Below, in pieces: positions 1-5,966 of a stretch of 7,882 nt of DNA. Source of the DNA: an uncultured Verrucomicrobiota bacterium (GTDB lineage Bacteria > Verrucomicrobiota > Verrucomicrobiae > Opitutales > Opitutaceae); NCBI GenBank assembly GCA_946482165.1, contig CAMLQS010000235.1, forward strand, positions 1 to 7,882, given 5' to 3'. Each line of letters begins with the position of its first letter. The first letter of the stretch is position 1. The notes beneath the pieces are model-generated. The model saw nothing but the letters and a program-made list of their open reading frames with translations. It did not search any database and was not told where the DNA came from. The translations under genes and the position numbers were made by a program.

Positions 1-461
1 CAGTTGGAGCCTTCGGCGAGTTCGCCGTCGCCGAGGAGCGTGAAGACGCGGAAGGCGTCGCCGTCCATCTTCGCGGCCAACGCCATGCCGAGGCAGATGG
101 GCAGGCCGTGACCGAGCGCGCCGGTGTTCATCTCCATGCCGCGGATTTTTCGCGTCGGGTGGCCGACGTAGTAGCTCTTGTAGTGGCAGACCGTATCGAG
201 GTCCGAATCGGGGAAATAGCCGCGGTCGGACATGACGGCGTAGAGCGCCTCGACGCAGTGGCCCTTGCTCTGCACGTAACGGTCGCGGGCGGGCGAATCG
301 ACCGTCTCCGGCGTGACCTTGAGCACGCGGTTGTAGAGCAGGTTGAGGATATCGAGACAGGAGAGGCCGCCGCCGGTGTGGCCGGCCCCGGCCTCGTGGA
401 TGAGGCGGAGCATGCGGCGGCGGAGGGCGAAGGACTTCAGAGCGAGCTCACGGTCGGTCAT
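1..461 (-). CDS. Transketolase N-terminal subunit (partial, 3' end outside window)
   Basis: The first 153 codons of a thiamine diphosphate (ThDP)-binding transketolase half are present. Transketolases move a two-carbon ketol unit between sugar phosphates in the cytoplasm. Visible family motifs are GHTGG (residues 27-31), SKGH (65-68), GHP (100-102), TGALGHG (113-119) and the ThDP/Mg signature GDGELAEGSN (144-153). His28, His68 and His101 appear to correspond to the conserved active-site histidines of classical transketolase (yeast His30, His69 and His103, from memory). The compact start, beginning a few residues before the first helix, suits the split type (about 280 residues), whose pyrimidine-domain partner is normally the next gene, here beyond the left edge. 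A full-length enzyme cannot be excluded. The ATG is well supported by AGGAG four bases upstream, inside the end of the isomerase gene. That stop codon lies one base before this start (TGA-C-ATG), so translation is probably coupled. Family assignment is firm; the substrate is unknown. Confidence 0.93.
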   Translation of the reverse strand, partial: MTDRELALKSFALRRRMLRLIHEAGAGHTGGGLSCLDILNLLYNRVLKVTPETVDSPARDRYVQSKGHCVEALYAVMSDRGYFPDSDLDTVCHYKSYYVGHPTRKIRGMEMNTGALGHGLPICLGMALAAKMDGDAFRVFTLLGDGELAEGSN

Positions 462-462
462 G

Positions 463-1887
463 TCACTCCTGCGGACCTTCGTGGTGGTAGACTTCCCAGC
501 CGAGATAACGCTCGAAGGCCTCGGCAAGGACGCCGGCGGTGTGGGAGGAGTTCATGACGACGTGATGCTCGAAACCCTCGCGGCAGACGTGGCGCATGAG
601 CTTCTGGAGCTTGGGCACGCGGGCGACGGCGCGGTTGCCGAAGGTCTTGAGCTCATCGTTGGTAAGCTCGCCCTGGCCGACGTAGGTGCGGATGACGCCG
701 GCGGCGTCGTCGGTGGTGATTCGGCCGTAGGTAAGCGGCGTGGCGGGAGTGCGGCCATCGAGGGCGCCCCAGGTGTTTTCAACACCGAGGGTGGAGCCGA
801 GGATGGGCGCGTTGAGGATCTTGATGTCGGGCAGGAAGGACTTGGCCCAGTTGCCGCAGTGAAAGAGCACGCACTTGTCGTCGGCGGCACCGTAGTTGTT
901 GTTCCAATCCACGAGCGCGGAGGGCGAGAGCGAGGCGAGCTGCATCGCATACATCGTGAGCACGCCGGTGACGTCGACCTCGCAGGCGCTGGGCAGGAAG
1001 CTTTCGCTCATCATGCTCATCGAGGTGCAGACGTTGCAGCCGTGGTTGGCCTGCACGGAGGTCCAGCACTGGATGGCGGTGGCGTCGAGGTGGTTGGCGG
1101 CGACGAAGTCGTCGAGCACGAGGCCGAGGCGCGCCATCTGGACGAGCTTGGCGGGCGGGACGGCGGTGGCGTTGGCGTAGGCCTTGATCTCGTCGACCTT
1201 GGAGACGAGACGCTTGTCGCCTTCGGTGATCTTGCCGGCCGCGCCGAGGATCTCGGAGAGGTCGACGGTGGTGACGCTGATGCCGTGGCGCTCGAGGATT
1301 TTCTCGGAATAGCGGACGGTGTTGAAAGCGCCGGGTCGGGCGCCGACGGCGCCGATGCGGACGCCGCGCAGGCCGCGGACGACGCGACAGACGGACACGA
1401 ATTTAAGGAGGTCGGCCCGGAAGGAGGCGTCGAGCGGATGAACGACGTGCTTGTCGGTCAGCGAGTAGGCGATGCCGGCCTGGCGGAGATTGTTGCAGAC
1501 GGAAATCTTGCCGCAGAAGGCGTCGCGGCGGCGGATGACGTCGAGCTTGTCGAGATCATCAGGGTAGCCCTGCACGAGCACGGGAACATTGAGGCCGGAG
1601 ATCTTGAGCGTGTCGGCCACGCCCTTCTCGTCGCCGAAGTTGGGCAGGCAAACGAGGACGCCGGAGATCTTGTCGCGGTTGCGACGGAAAAGATCCGCGC
1701 ACTTGCGGGCGTCGTTGTGCGTTTCGACGCCCCCGAGCTTGGTTTCCGCCGGATCGAGCATGACGGCCTCGATGCCGAGCTCTCCGAAGAGCTTGGCGAT
1801 GTCGGCGCGCGCCTCGGGCACGAGTTTATCGGGAAAGAAGTCACGGTTGCCAAAGATGACACCAAGAGTGACGGGGGCGGATTTCAT
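463..1887 (-). CDS. L-fucose/L-arabinose isomerase family protein (aldose-ketose isomerase)
   Basis: A complete 474-residue cytoplasmic protein (no signal peptide) resembling the L-fucose isomerase-like group (COG2407), which interconverts aldoses and ketoses using a divalent metal. The N-terminal half looks like the family's alternating alpha/beta domains. The C-terminal half has family-like blocks: CWTSVQ (274-279), ACEVDVTG (301-308), DWNNNYG (327-333), LFHCGNWAKS (341-350) and a late His-rich stretch (His441, His442, His449). Acidic residues Glu303/Asp305 and one of the late histidines are plausible metal ligands, but I cannot align them with certainty. It is shorter than E. coli FucI (about 590 residues) and near AraA length (about 500). 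The ATG at 1887 gives a normal N-terminus (a beta strand after MKSAPV). A GGAGG lies 14 bases upstream, which is far for ribosome binding. It is the first gene of a unit with the transketolase subunit. That pairing implies a keto-sugar product fed to a transketolase, but the sugar is not identifiable. Confidence 0.87.
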   Translation of the reverse strand: MKSAPVTLGVIFGNRDFFPDKLVPEARADIAKLFGELGIEAVMLDPAETKLGGVETHNDARKCADLFRRNRDKISGVLVCLPNFGDEKGVADTLKISGLNVPVLVQGYPDDLDKLDVIRRRDAFCGKISVCNNLRQAGIAYSLTDKHVVHPLDASFRADLLKFVSVCRVVRGLRGVRIGAVGARPGAFNTVRYSEKILERHGISVTTVDLSEILGAAGKITEGDKRLVSKVDEIKAYANATAVPPAKLVQMARLGLVLDDFVAANHLDATAIQCWTSVQANHGCNVCTSMSMMSESFLPSACEVDVTGVLTMYAMQLASLSPSALVDWNNNYGAADDKCVLFHCGNWAKSFLPDIKILNAPILGSTLGVENTWGALDGRTPATPLTYGRITTDDAAGVIRTYVGQGELTNDELKTFGNRAVARVPKLQKLMRHVCREGFEHHVVMNSSHTAGVLAEAFERYLGWEVYHHEGPQE

Positions 1888-2049
1888 GGACGGGGAAAGG
1901 GCCTCCGCTGAGCGGGGACCGGGGTAGACGAGAGGGTATCAAAACTATTCGCGGTCCTCCTCCGCCATAAACCGGACTTATTGTGGGATACTAAGATCGA
2001 CACGCCGCAAGAAGCCGAAGTGAACGGCGCGGGACAGAGGGATTTCGGG
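1888..2049 (-). promoter_or_regulatory. Upstream region of the isomerase-transketolase unit
   Basis: About 160 noncoding bases separate the terminator of the PEP-CTERM gene from the isomerase start, so the isomerase unit must have its own promoter here. Read on the minus strand it contains the motif ATCTTAGTATCCC (1985-1997). Next comes an AT-rich patch with TTTATG and ATAGTT hexamers 17 bases apart, a weak promoter candidate. Just before the start is a small inverted repeat, CCGCT/AGCGG (1905-1909 and 1911-1915). I could not place a transcription start with confidence. Confidence 0.4.
1985..1997 (-). promoter_or_regulatory. Shared motif copy A (ATCTTAGTATCCC)
   Basis: This 13-base element lies about 98 bases upstream of the isomerase ATG, in the gene's orientation. 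It matches 12 of 13 bases of a second element at 5787-5799 upstream of the DUF3826/pectate lyase unit. Both copies are followed a few bases later by CAAT. It is a candidate regulator-binding or promoter element; chance similarity is possible because only two good copies are in view. Confidence 0.4.
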
Positions 2050-2085
2050 AAAAAAAACGTCCGCCGCAGGGGAATGCGGCGGACG
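2050..2085 (-). terminator. Rho-independent terminator of the PEP-CTERM gene
   Basis: Two perfectly complementary 11-base arms (2058-2068 and 2075-2085; CGTCCGCCGCA on the plus strand) surround a 6-base loop. On the minus strand the stem is followed directly by eight T residues (2057-2050). It begins about 30 bases after the stop codon of the PEP-CTERM gene. It separates that gene from the downstream isomerase operon, so the two units are transcribed independently. Confidence 0.93.
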
Positions 2086-2115
2086 GGGAGGAAACGGCTG
2101 GCCGGCGAGACCGGA

Positions 2116-4527
2116 TCAGCCGCGGTGACTGCGGCGGCGGCGAACGAGACAGCCGCCGAGCGTGGCCATGCCCGCGAGAAGGGCGAAGCTGGCGGGCTCG
2201 GGGACGGCGGCGAAGGTCACGGTGATATAATTCAGGCCGCCGTCGCTACCCATGGAGTAGGTGGGAACGTAGAGTCCATCCAGCCCGCTGCCAAAGGTCG
2301 TCGAGATGAGGTTGACGTCGCCGGTCAGGTCGCTGGTGCCGCTCACCAAATCGTAGGCGACACCGGTCTCCAGCACGCCGGCGGTGAGCGCGTCGAAGTT
2401 GAAGGTGAGGGAGGAGAACGAAACGGTGCCGGTGGCCGCGATGAGGTCGCTCGTCCCCGCCGCGGTGGCGGCCAGATCGAAGTCGAGCGTGGAGCCGGTG
2501 AGCGTGAGGGCGCCCGTCGAGAGCGTGCCGGCCTCGCCGTCGTTCTCGCCCGGAGCGAGGAAGGAGCCGGCGAGGGCGTTGACGGAGCCGGAGATCGCGC
2601 CGGTGCCGGCGAGCGTGGAGAGGTTGCTGACCGTGGTCACGGCGGCGCTGGTGCCGAGGGCGGAGCCTTCGCCGAAGGTGAGGGCGGCGCTGCCGCCGGC
2701 CAACAGGGTGCCGACCTCTCCCCAGACCGTGAAGGTGTTGGGGCCCGTGATGGCGTCGATGTAGTTGAGCGCGCTGGCGCCGGAACCGGTGACGTAAACC
2801 GGTTGGCCCGCCTTGATGCCCAAGGTGGCCACCGTGTCCGCCCCGCCAAGAGTGACGGTGCGCAGCTGCAGCTGGCCGCTGACCGAGGCGGCCACCGTGG
2901 CATTCACGGAAGTCGACGCGGAGGAAACGAGCCCGCCTTGAACCACCAGCTTGCTGGCGGAGAGTCCGTCGCCCACCGCGGTAGAACCGGAGTGGAACTG
3001 GCTGTTGGTGAGCGTAACCGAGCCCGAACCCTTTTGAACGAGATTGATCGGGCCGTTTGCGGTCAGGGGAGTCGAGACGGCGTCGGACCGATTGAACGCC
3101 AAGGTCCCGGCCGCGGTGCCGTTCACCACCGGAACCAAGCCGTTTCCGGAAAGCAGGGCGCCCGAGGTGCCGCCGTCGCCCAATTGCACGGTGCCGGTGC
3201 TGCCGATCCGGGTGCCGCCCTGGTAGGTGTTGGTGCCGGTGAGCACCAAGGTCCCGGTGCCGTTTTGCTTGATGACCATCTTCGAGTTGGCCGGAACCAC
3301 GCCCGAGTTGTCCGCGATGTTGGAGGCGATGATGGTGGTGCCGGCACCCGTCACGTCGCGGAGGCGATAGAGGTCGCCGGTGTTCGAGCCGTTGAGATTA
3401 ATATTACCGCCGGCCACGCCCAAAGTGACCGTCTTGCCGGGTGCGGTGACGTTGTTGTTGATGAAGCCAAGGACCCCGATCGTGACGTTACCCGTCGACG
3501 GGGCGTTGCTCATGTTGAGCGTGGTGGCGGAGATGGTCAGGCTGTGGTCGCCTTGGAAAACAATGCTACGATTGATCGTGGTGGAGTTCTTCGCGATCAC
3601 CCGGTCCTGTCCGACCGCCTCGAGAGTATTCGCATAGGCGCTGCTGCCGATCGTCAGGTTGCCGCTGGCGGCGGGTCCGAAGGGCTGGTCGCTGTTGATG
3701 CGGAACAACGTGTTGGTGTTGCCCTGAAGACCCAGGGTGGTGGCACCGGTGTAGGTGTTGGTTCCATCGATCTGGATGTAACTGCCGCCGAGGGTGGTGG
3801 AGTAGCGCGCTCCCAGCGTCAGGCCGGAGGCCCCCGAGCTGCCGTCGGCGATGGTGCCGCCCAAGACGATATTGCTGCCGGTGGATGTGGCCAGGGATGT
3901 GGTGCCGGCGCGGATCGTGGCGACCGAGCCTGTGGCGCCGGTCGACAGGTCGATGTCGCCCAAGGTGAGCGTTTGCTTGCTCAGATTTTCAATCGTCCTG
4001 TTGCCGGAAGCGGTGGGGGCGATCTTTCCCAATATGCTGAGCGGCACATTCACGCTGCTTACAACCGCAGACCCAGGTCCATTCACCACCAGCCCACCCG
4101 AAAGCGAAACGGGCGCCGAGATCACGTTCACCGCGCCGTCGGCTCCGGTGGAAGTGATGGAAGCCGAGGTGGCCGCCATCAACAGCGGCGTGGAATTGTC
4201 GCTCTTGATGGTCGTGACCCCGGTGCCGGAGGTATCACCGAGGGTGAGTGTCGCGAGGCCGTTCGCCAGCGGGGCCGAGATGTCCACGGTTTGGGAAACG
4301 CCCCCAAAAGCGCCGCTGGCGGATGCGGTGTCGCCGGCCGCCGATCCAGGCGTGCCCGACCCGCCCCAGGTGGCGGACGTGTTCCAGTCTTGCTGCGACG
4401 TCCCGTCGTTTGGAGCGAGAGTATAGGAAGCGCCGTGTGCGATCGGGGTCCACAGGGCGGAAACACCCAACGCGGCGAGGGCGCCAAGAAGGATGCGAGT
4501 GTTTTTCGTGTTAGTCATCGGGGTCAT
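2116..4527 (-). CDS. Secreted PEP-CTERM protein with autotransporter-associated beta-strand repeats
   Basis: An exported surface protein of about 803 residues, counted from the ATG at 4527. An n-region (TNTKNTR) and hydrophobic core (ILLGALAALGVSAL) precede an AHGA cleavage site near residue 33. The body is Gly/Ser/Thr/Asn-rich and cysteine-poor. It contains strands of the autotransporter-associated repeat type, for example GTGTLVLTGTNTYQGGTRI (residues 423-441) and DGTNTYTGATTL (254-265). Near residues 641-684 is an 'LAGTGAISG...LAPGEN..GTL' block typical of such proteins. The C-terminus is a PEP-CTERM tail: VPEP (775), a hydrophobic segment, then RRRR. This tail directs handling by an exosortase (not in the window) and delivery to the envelope or outside. 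No enzyme domain is recognisable; a surface, matrix or substrate-binding role is inferred. The ATG at 4518 also fits. The open frame extends to 4698, but that extension is Arg/Pro-rich and would bury the signal peptide. No Shine-Dalgarno is seen. Confidence 0.9.
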   Translation of the reverse strand: MTPMTNTKNTRILLGALAALGVSALWTPIAHGASYTLAPNDGTSQQDWNTSATWGGSGTPGSAAGDTASASGAFGGVSQTVDISAPLANGLATLTLGDTSGTGVTTIKSDNSTPLLMAATSASITSTGADGAVNVISAPVSLSGGLVVNGPGSAVVSSVNVPLSILGKIAPTASGNRTIENLSKQTLTLGDIDLSTGATGSVATIRAGTTSLATSTGSNIVLGGTIADGSSGASGLTLGARYSTTLGGSYIQIDGTNTYTGATTLGLQGNTNTLFRINSDQPFGPAASGNLTIGSSAYANTLEAVGQDRVIAKNSTTINRSIVFQGDHSLTISATTLNMSNAPSTGNVTIGVLGFINNNVTAPGKTVTLGVAGGNINLNGSNTGDLYRLRDVTGAGTTIIASNIADNSGVVPANSKMVIKQNGTGTLVLTGTNTYQGGTRIGSTGTVQLGDGGTSGALLSGNGLVPVVNGTAAGTLAFNRSDAVSTPLTANGPINLVQKGSGSVTLTNSQFHSGSTAVGDGLSASKLVVQGGLVSSASTSVNATVAASVSGQLQLRTVTLGGADTVATLGIKAGQPVYVTGSGASALNYIDAITGPNTFTVWGEVGTLLAGGSAALTFGEGSALGTSAAVTTVSNLSTLAGTGAISGSVNALAGSFLAPGENDGEAGTLSTGALTLTGSTLDFDLAATAAGTSDLIAATGTVSFSSLTFNFDALTAGVLETGVAYDLVSGTSDLTGDVNLISTTFGSGLDGLYVPTYSMGSDGGLNYITVTFAAVPEPASFALLAGMATLGGCLVRRRRSHRG
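2119..2205 (-). other. PEP-CTERM sorting signal
   Basis: The last 29 codons of the preceding gene encode the tripartite exosortase sorting tail. It has the VPEPA motif, then a short hydrophobic helix (SFALLAGMATLGGCL) and a basic cluster (VRRRRSHRG). A Gly-Gly-Cys lies at the end of the hydrophobic stretch. The presence of this tail predicts an exosortase (EpsH/XrtA-like) elsewhere in the genome. Confidence 0.92.
2932..3870 (-). repeat. Degenerate protein-level beta-strand repeats
   Basis: At least three diverged copies of the pattern 'G-x-G-T/S-L/V-x-L-T/D-G-T-N-T-Y-x-G-x-T' are encoded here, at about 3739-3870, 3175-3282 and 2932-3054. The last is the most degenerate (GSGSVTLTNSQFHSGST). 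They are repeats in protein sequence, not nucleotide repeats, and match the autotransporter-associated beta-strand repeat pattern that forms right-handed beta-helical rods. Confidence 0.7.
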
Positions 4528-4748
4528 GGGGGTTGGCTGAAAATGAGCCGCGCCGGATGTGCGAGACGTCGCTTGGGACGTCATGATCGCGCGCAAGCGA
4601 AGGCGGGGCGGCGGCGAGAAAAAGCGGCGGAGAGAGTGGGAGTGGACGAACGATCGACGGACAACGGGGCGGCGGGGCCGATCTCGGAAAGCGTCCACAG
4701 CCGTAGGCCGTCAACACGGGCGCGCACAAGAACGTAATAATGATTTGC

Positions 4749-4779
4749 GGAAATAAGCTCCGTTTTGTAGATTATTTCC
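4749..4779. promoter_or_regulatory. Inverted repeat GGAAATAA-N15-TTATTTCC, probable operator
   Basis: Two perfect 8-base arms (4749-4756 and 4772-4779) are spaced 23 bases centre to centre, roughly two helical turns, which suits a dimeric DNA-binding protein. The element sits 17 bases before the regulator's ATG and overlaps the putative -35/-10 boxes. It could serve autoregulation and control of the divergent PEP-CTERM gene. AraC proteins often use direct repeats but inverted arrangements are known. The 15-base loop and lack of a T tract argue against a terminator. Confidence 0.55.
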
Positions 4780-4780
4780 T

Positions 4781-4790
4781 GAATCCTAAG
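4781..4790 (-). promoter_or_regulatory. Possible degenerate shared motif copy C (CTTAGGATTC)
   Basis: On the minus strand this matches CTTAGTATTC of the 5787-5799 element at 9 of 10 bases. It points toward the PEP-CTERM gene and abuts the inverted repeat. The evidence is weak because it is short and flanking bases do not match. Confidence 0.2.
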
Positions 4791-4795
4791 CACCG

Positions 4796-5662
4796 ATGGT
4801 TTCCTTCGACCCCAATCGCCCCGACTTCGCCCCCTACGGTTTTTCATGCGTGCGCTGGACGCCGTCGCCGATGAAGCGGCCCGACCACCACGACGAGATA
4901 GAGGTGAACGTCCTGACCGAAGGGTGGGTCACCTACCTGCTCGGCGGGCGAAAAGTTCGCATCGAGGGCGGGCAGCTCGGTGTATTCTGGGCGGCGATAC
5001 CGCACCAGATTCTCGGATTCTCGCCGGGGATAAACTACTTCGTGGCGACCATTCCCTTCGCGTGGTTTCTCCAATGCCAGCTGCCGGACCGTTTCGTGCA
5101 GCGGCTGCTGCGCGGCGAGGTGATTTGCCAAAAACTCGGCCCGGGCCGGCTGCGTCACGACCAGGAATTGTTCGCCCAATGGGAGGAGGATCTCGCCACG
5201 CCCACCGACGAGGTGCGCCGCGTGGTGATGCTGGAAATGGAGGCGCGGCTCCGTCGCCTGATCACCACCCTGCCGGTGACCCGCGAGACCACCCGGGTCC
5301 GTCGCGGCCGCACCGGCGGCCTCCAAGGCGGCGTCCTAAACAAGGTGGAGCAGATGGCCTGCCTCATCGCGCGGCGCTACACCGAGAAGCTCACGGTCGA
5401 GGAAATCGGCCGACAGGTCGGCCTGCATCCGAACTATGCGATGGGCCTCTTCAAAAAGACCTTCGGCACCACGCTGATCGATTACCTCACGCACCATCGC
5501 GTGTCGCACGCCCAACGCCTCCTCGCCACGACCGACGAAAAAATCGTGGAGATCGCCTTCGGCTCCGGGTTCAACTCGATCAGCCGCTTCAACGAGGCCT
5601 TTCGCCGCGAATGCGGCTGCACCCCGCGGGCCTACCGTCTGCAACACGCGGCCAAGCCCTAG
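4796..5662 (+). CDS. AraC-family transcriptional regulator, MelR-like
   Basis: A complete 288-residue sugar-type AraC regulator. The N-terminal cupin-like domain has HHDEIEVN (31-38) and the block GGQLGVFWAAIPHQ (58-71), which closely resembles the corresponding region of the E. coli melibiose regulator MelR. The C-terminal DNA-binding domain has two helix-turn-helix units, about 199-223 (including LHPNYAMGLFKKTFG, again MelR-like) and about 248-272 (FGSGFNSISRFNEAFRREC), ending in the family's 'G-x-T-P-R-A-Y-R' motif. MelR is about 300 residues, so the length fits. The ATG at 4796 is the first in frame and leaves a normal cupin start, though no Shine-Dalgarno precedes it. It is divergent from the PEP-CTERM gene and upstream of the DUF3826/lyase unit, so it may control either or both. 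The ligand is unknown; MelR's is melibiose, but AraC ligands cannot be transferred at this distance. Confidence 0.93.
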   Translation: MVSFDPNRPDFAPYGFSCVRWTPSPMKRPDHHDEIEVNVLTEGWVTYLLGGRKVRIEGGQLGVFWAAIPHQILGFSPGINYFVATIPFAWFLQCQLPDRFVQRLLRGEVICQKLGPGRLRHDQELFAQWEEDLATPTDEVRRVVMLEMEARLRRLITTLPVTRETTRVRRGRTGGLQGGVLNKVEQMACLIARRYTEKLTVEEIGRQVGLHPNYAMGLFKKTFGTTLIDYLTHHRVSHAQRLLATTDEKIVEIAFGSGFNSISRFNEAFRRECGCTPRAYRLQHAAKP

Positions 5663-5749
5663 GCATCGCGTATCCATTCCGCGCGCATCAAACCCAAGAG
5701 CGGGGCGCGGCCCGGGAGTCAGGAACCAACGCGGGGCCGGGCGACAGGT

Positions 5750-5778
5750 GGAACCGGCTCAAGCGAGACCGGATGTCC
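5750..5778 (+). other. Imperfect hairpin downstream of the AraC gene
   Basis: CCGGCTC (5754-5760) pairs with GAG-A-CCGG (5765-5772) with one bulged A and a 4-base AAGC loop. Outer GGA/TCC bases (5750-5752 and 5776-5778) extend the stem past a small internal loop. There is no following T run, so it is not a canonical terminator. It may stabilise the 3' end of the AraC mRNA or be incidental. Confidence 0.35.
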
Positions 5779-5786
5779 GCGCAGGC

Positions 5787-5799
5787 ATCTTAGTATTCC
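5787..5799 (+). promoter_or_regulatory. Shared motif copy B (ATCTTAGTATTCC)
   Basis: This lies 167 bases upstream of the DUF3826 ATG, in the same orientation as the gene. It differs at one base of 13 from the element at 1985-1997 upstream of the isomerase. It is the most AT-rich patch of an otherwise GC-rich leader, as expected of a promoter or operator. Confidence 0.4.
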
Positions 5800-5966
5800 G
5801 TGCAATCGCGTTTCGTAAGAGGGAGACTGCGAGGCCTCGGCGGCGTAGCCTAAGGGAACCCTGTCCTCCGCGCCCTTCTCGCTCCGACAGTAAAAACAAC
5901 CCCACGCCGCAACTTTCGCGGACCGCCCTCGTCTACCTGTATCGGCCTGCCCCCCGCCGCCCCGTC

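Larger units (their letters stand above)
4528..4795. promoter_or_regulatory. Divergent intergenic region between the PEP-CTERM gene and the AraC regulator
   Basis: About 270 bases lie between the two divergent starts. The half next to the PEP-CTERM gene (4528-4735) is GC-rich and open on the minus strand, but its translation is Arg/Pro-rich and unlike a protein; it is probably 5' leader. The half next to the regulator (about 4735-4790) is conspicuously AT-rich and carries the inverted repeat described below. On the plus strand TTGCGG (4745-4750) and TAGATT (4768-4773), 17 bases apart, form a weak sigma-70-like promoter for the regulator. No convincing minus-strand promoter was found. Confidence 0.5.
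5663..5966 (+). promoter_or_regulatory. 304-bp leader before the DUF3826/pectate lyase unit
   Basis: No convincing gene is present. It holds an imperfect hairpin at 5750-5778, the shared motif at 5787-5799, a 10-base palindrome CGAGGCCTCG (5830-5839) and a small inverted repeat AGGGAACCCT (5853-5862). The palindromes and the distance to the next ATG suggest a promoter near 5790-5830 and a structured leader, but no clear -35/-10 pair is visible. No terminator with a T tract follows the AraC gene, so read-through from it is possible. Confidence 0.4.

Noticed and set aside
343..1911. 522-codon open frame on the plus strand antisense to the isomerase
   Set aside because: It is rich in G, A, V, D and E with no family motif and overlaps a clearly recognisable gene. 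It is a by-product of GC-rich codon usage.
1945..1968. Seven-codon minus-strand open frame (MAEEDRE) upstream of the isomerase as a regulatory leader peptide
   Set aside because: It has no ribosome-binding site and no runs of a regulatory amino acid; frames this short are expected by chance.
4528..4698. N-terminal extension of the PEP-CTERM protein by 57 codons
   Set aside because: It is Arg/Pro/Ser-rich and would place the signal peptide about 65 residues in; the ATGs at 4527 and 4518 give a normal export signal.
1981..4737. 918-codon plus-strand open frame opposite the PEP-CTERM gene
   Set aside because: Its translation is Gly/Arg/Ala low-complexity without domains, while the minus strand encodes a signal peptide, beta repeats and a PEP-CTERM tail.
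5750..5778. Rho-independent terminator for the AraC gene
   Set aside because: The stem is imperfect and no T tract follows on the plus strand, so it is kept only as a hairpin.
5748..5966. N-terminal extension of the DUF3826 protein by 73 codons
   Set aside because: It is Arg/Pro-rich, covers the shared motif and palindromes, and would bury the signal peptide that begins at 5967.
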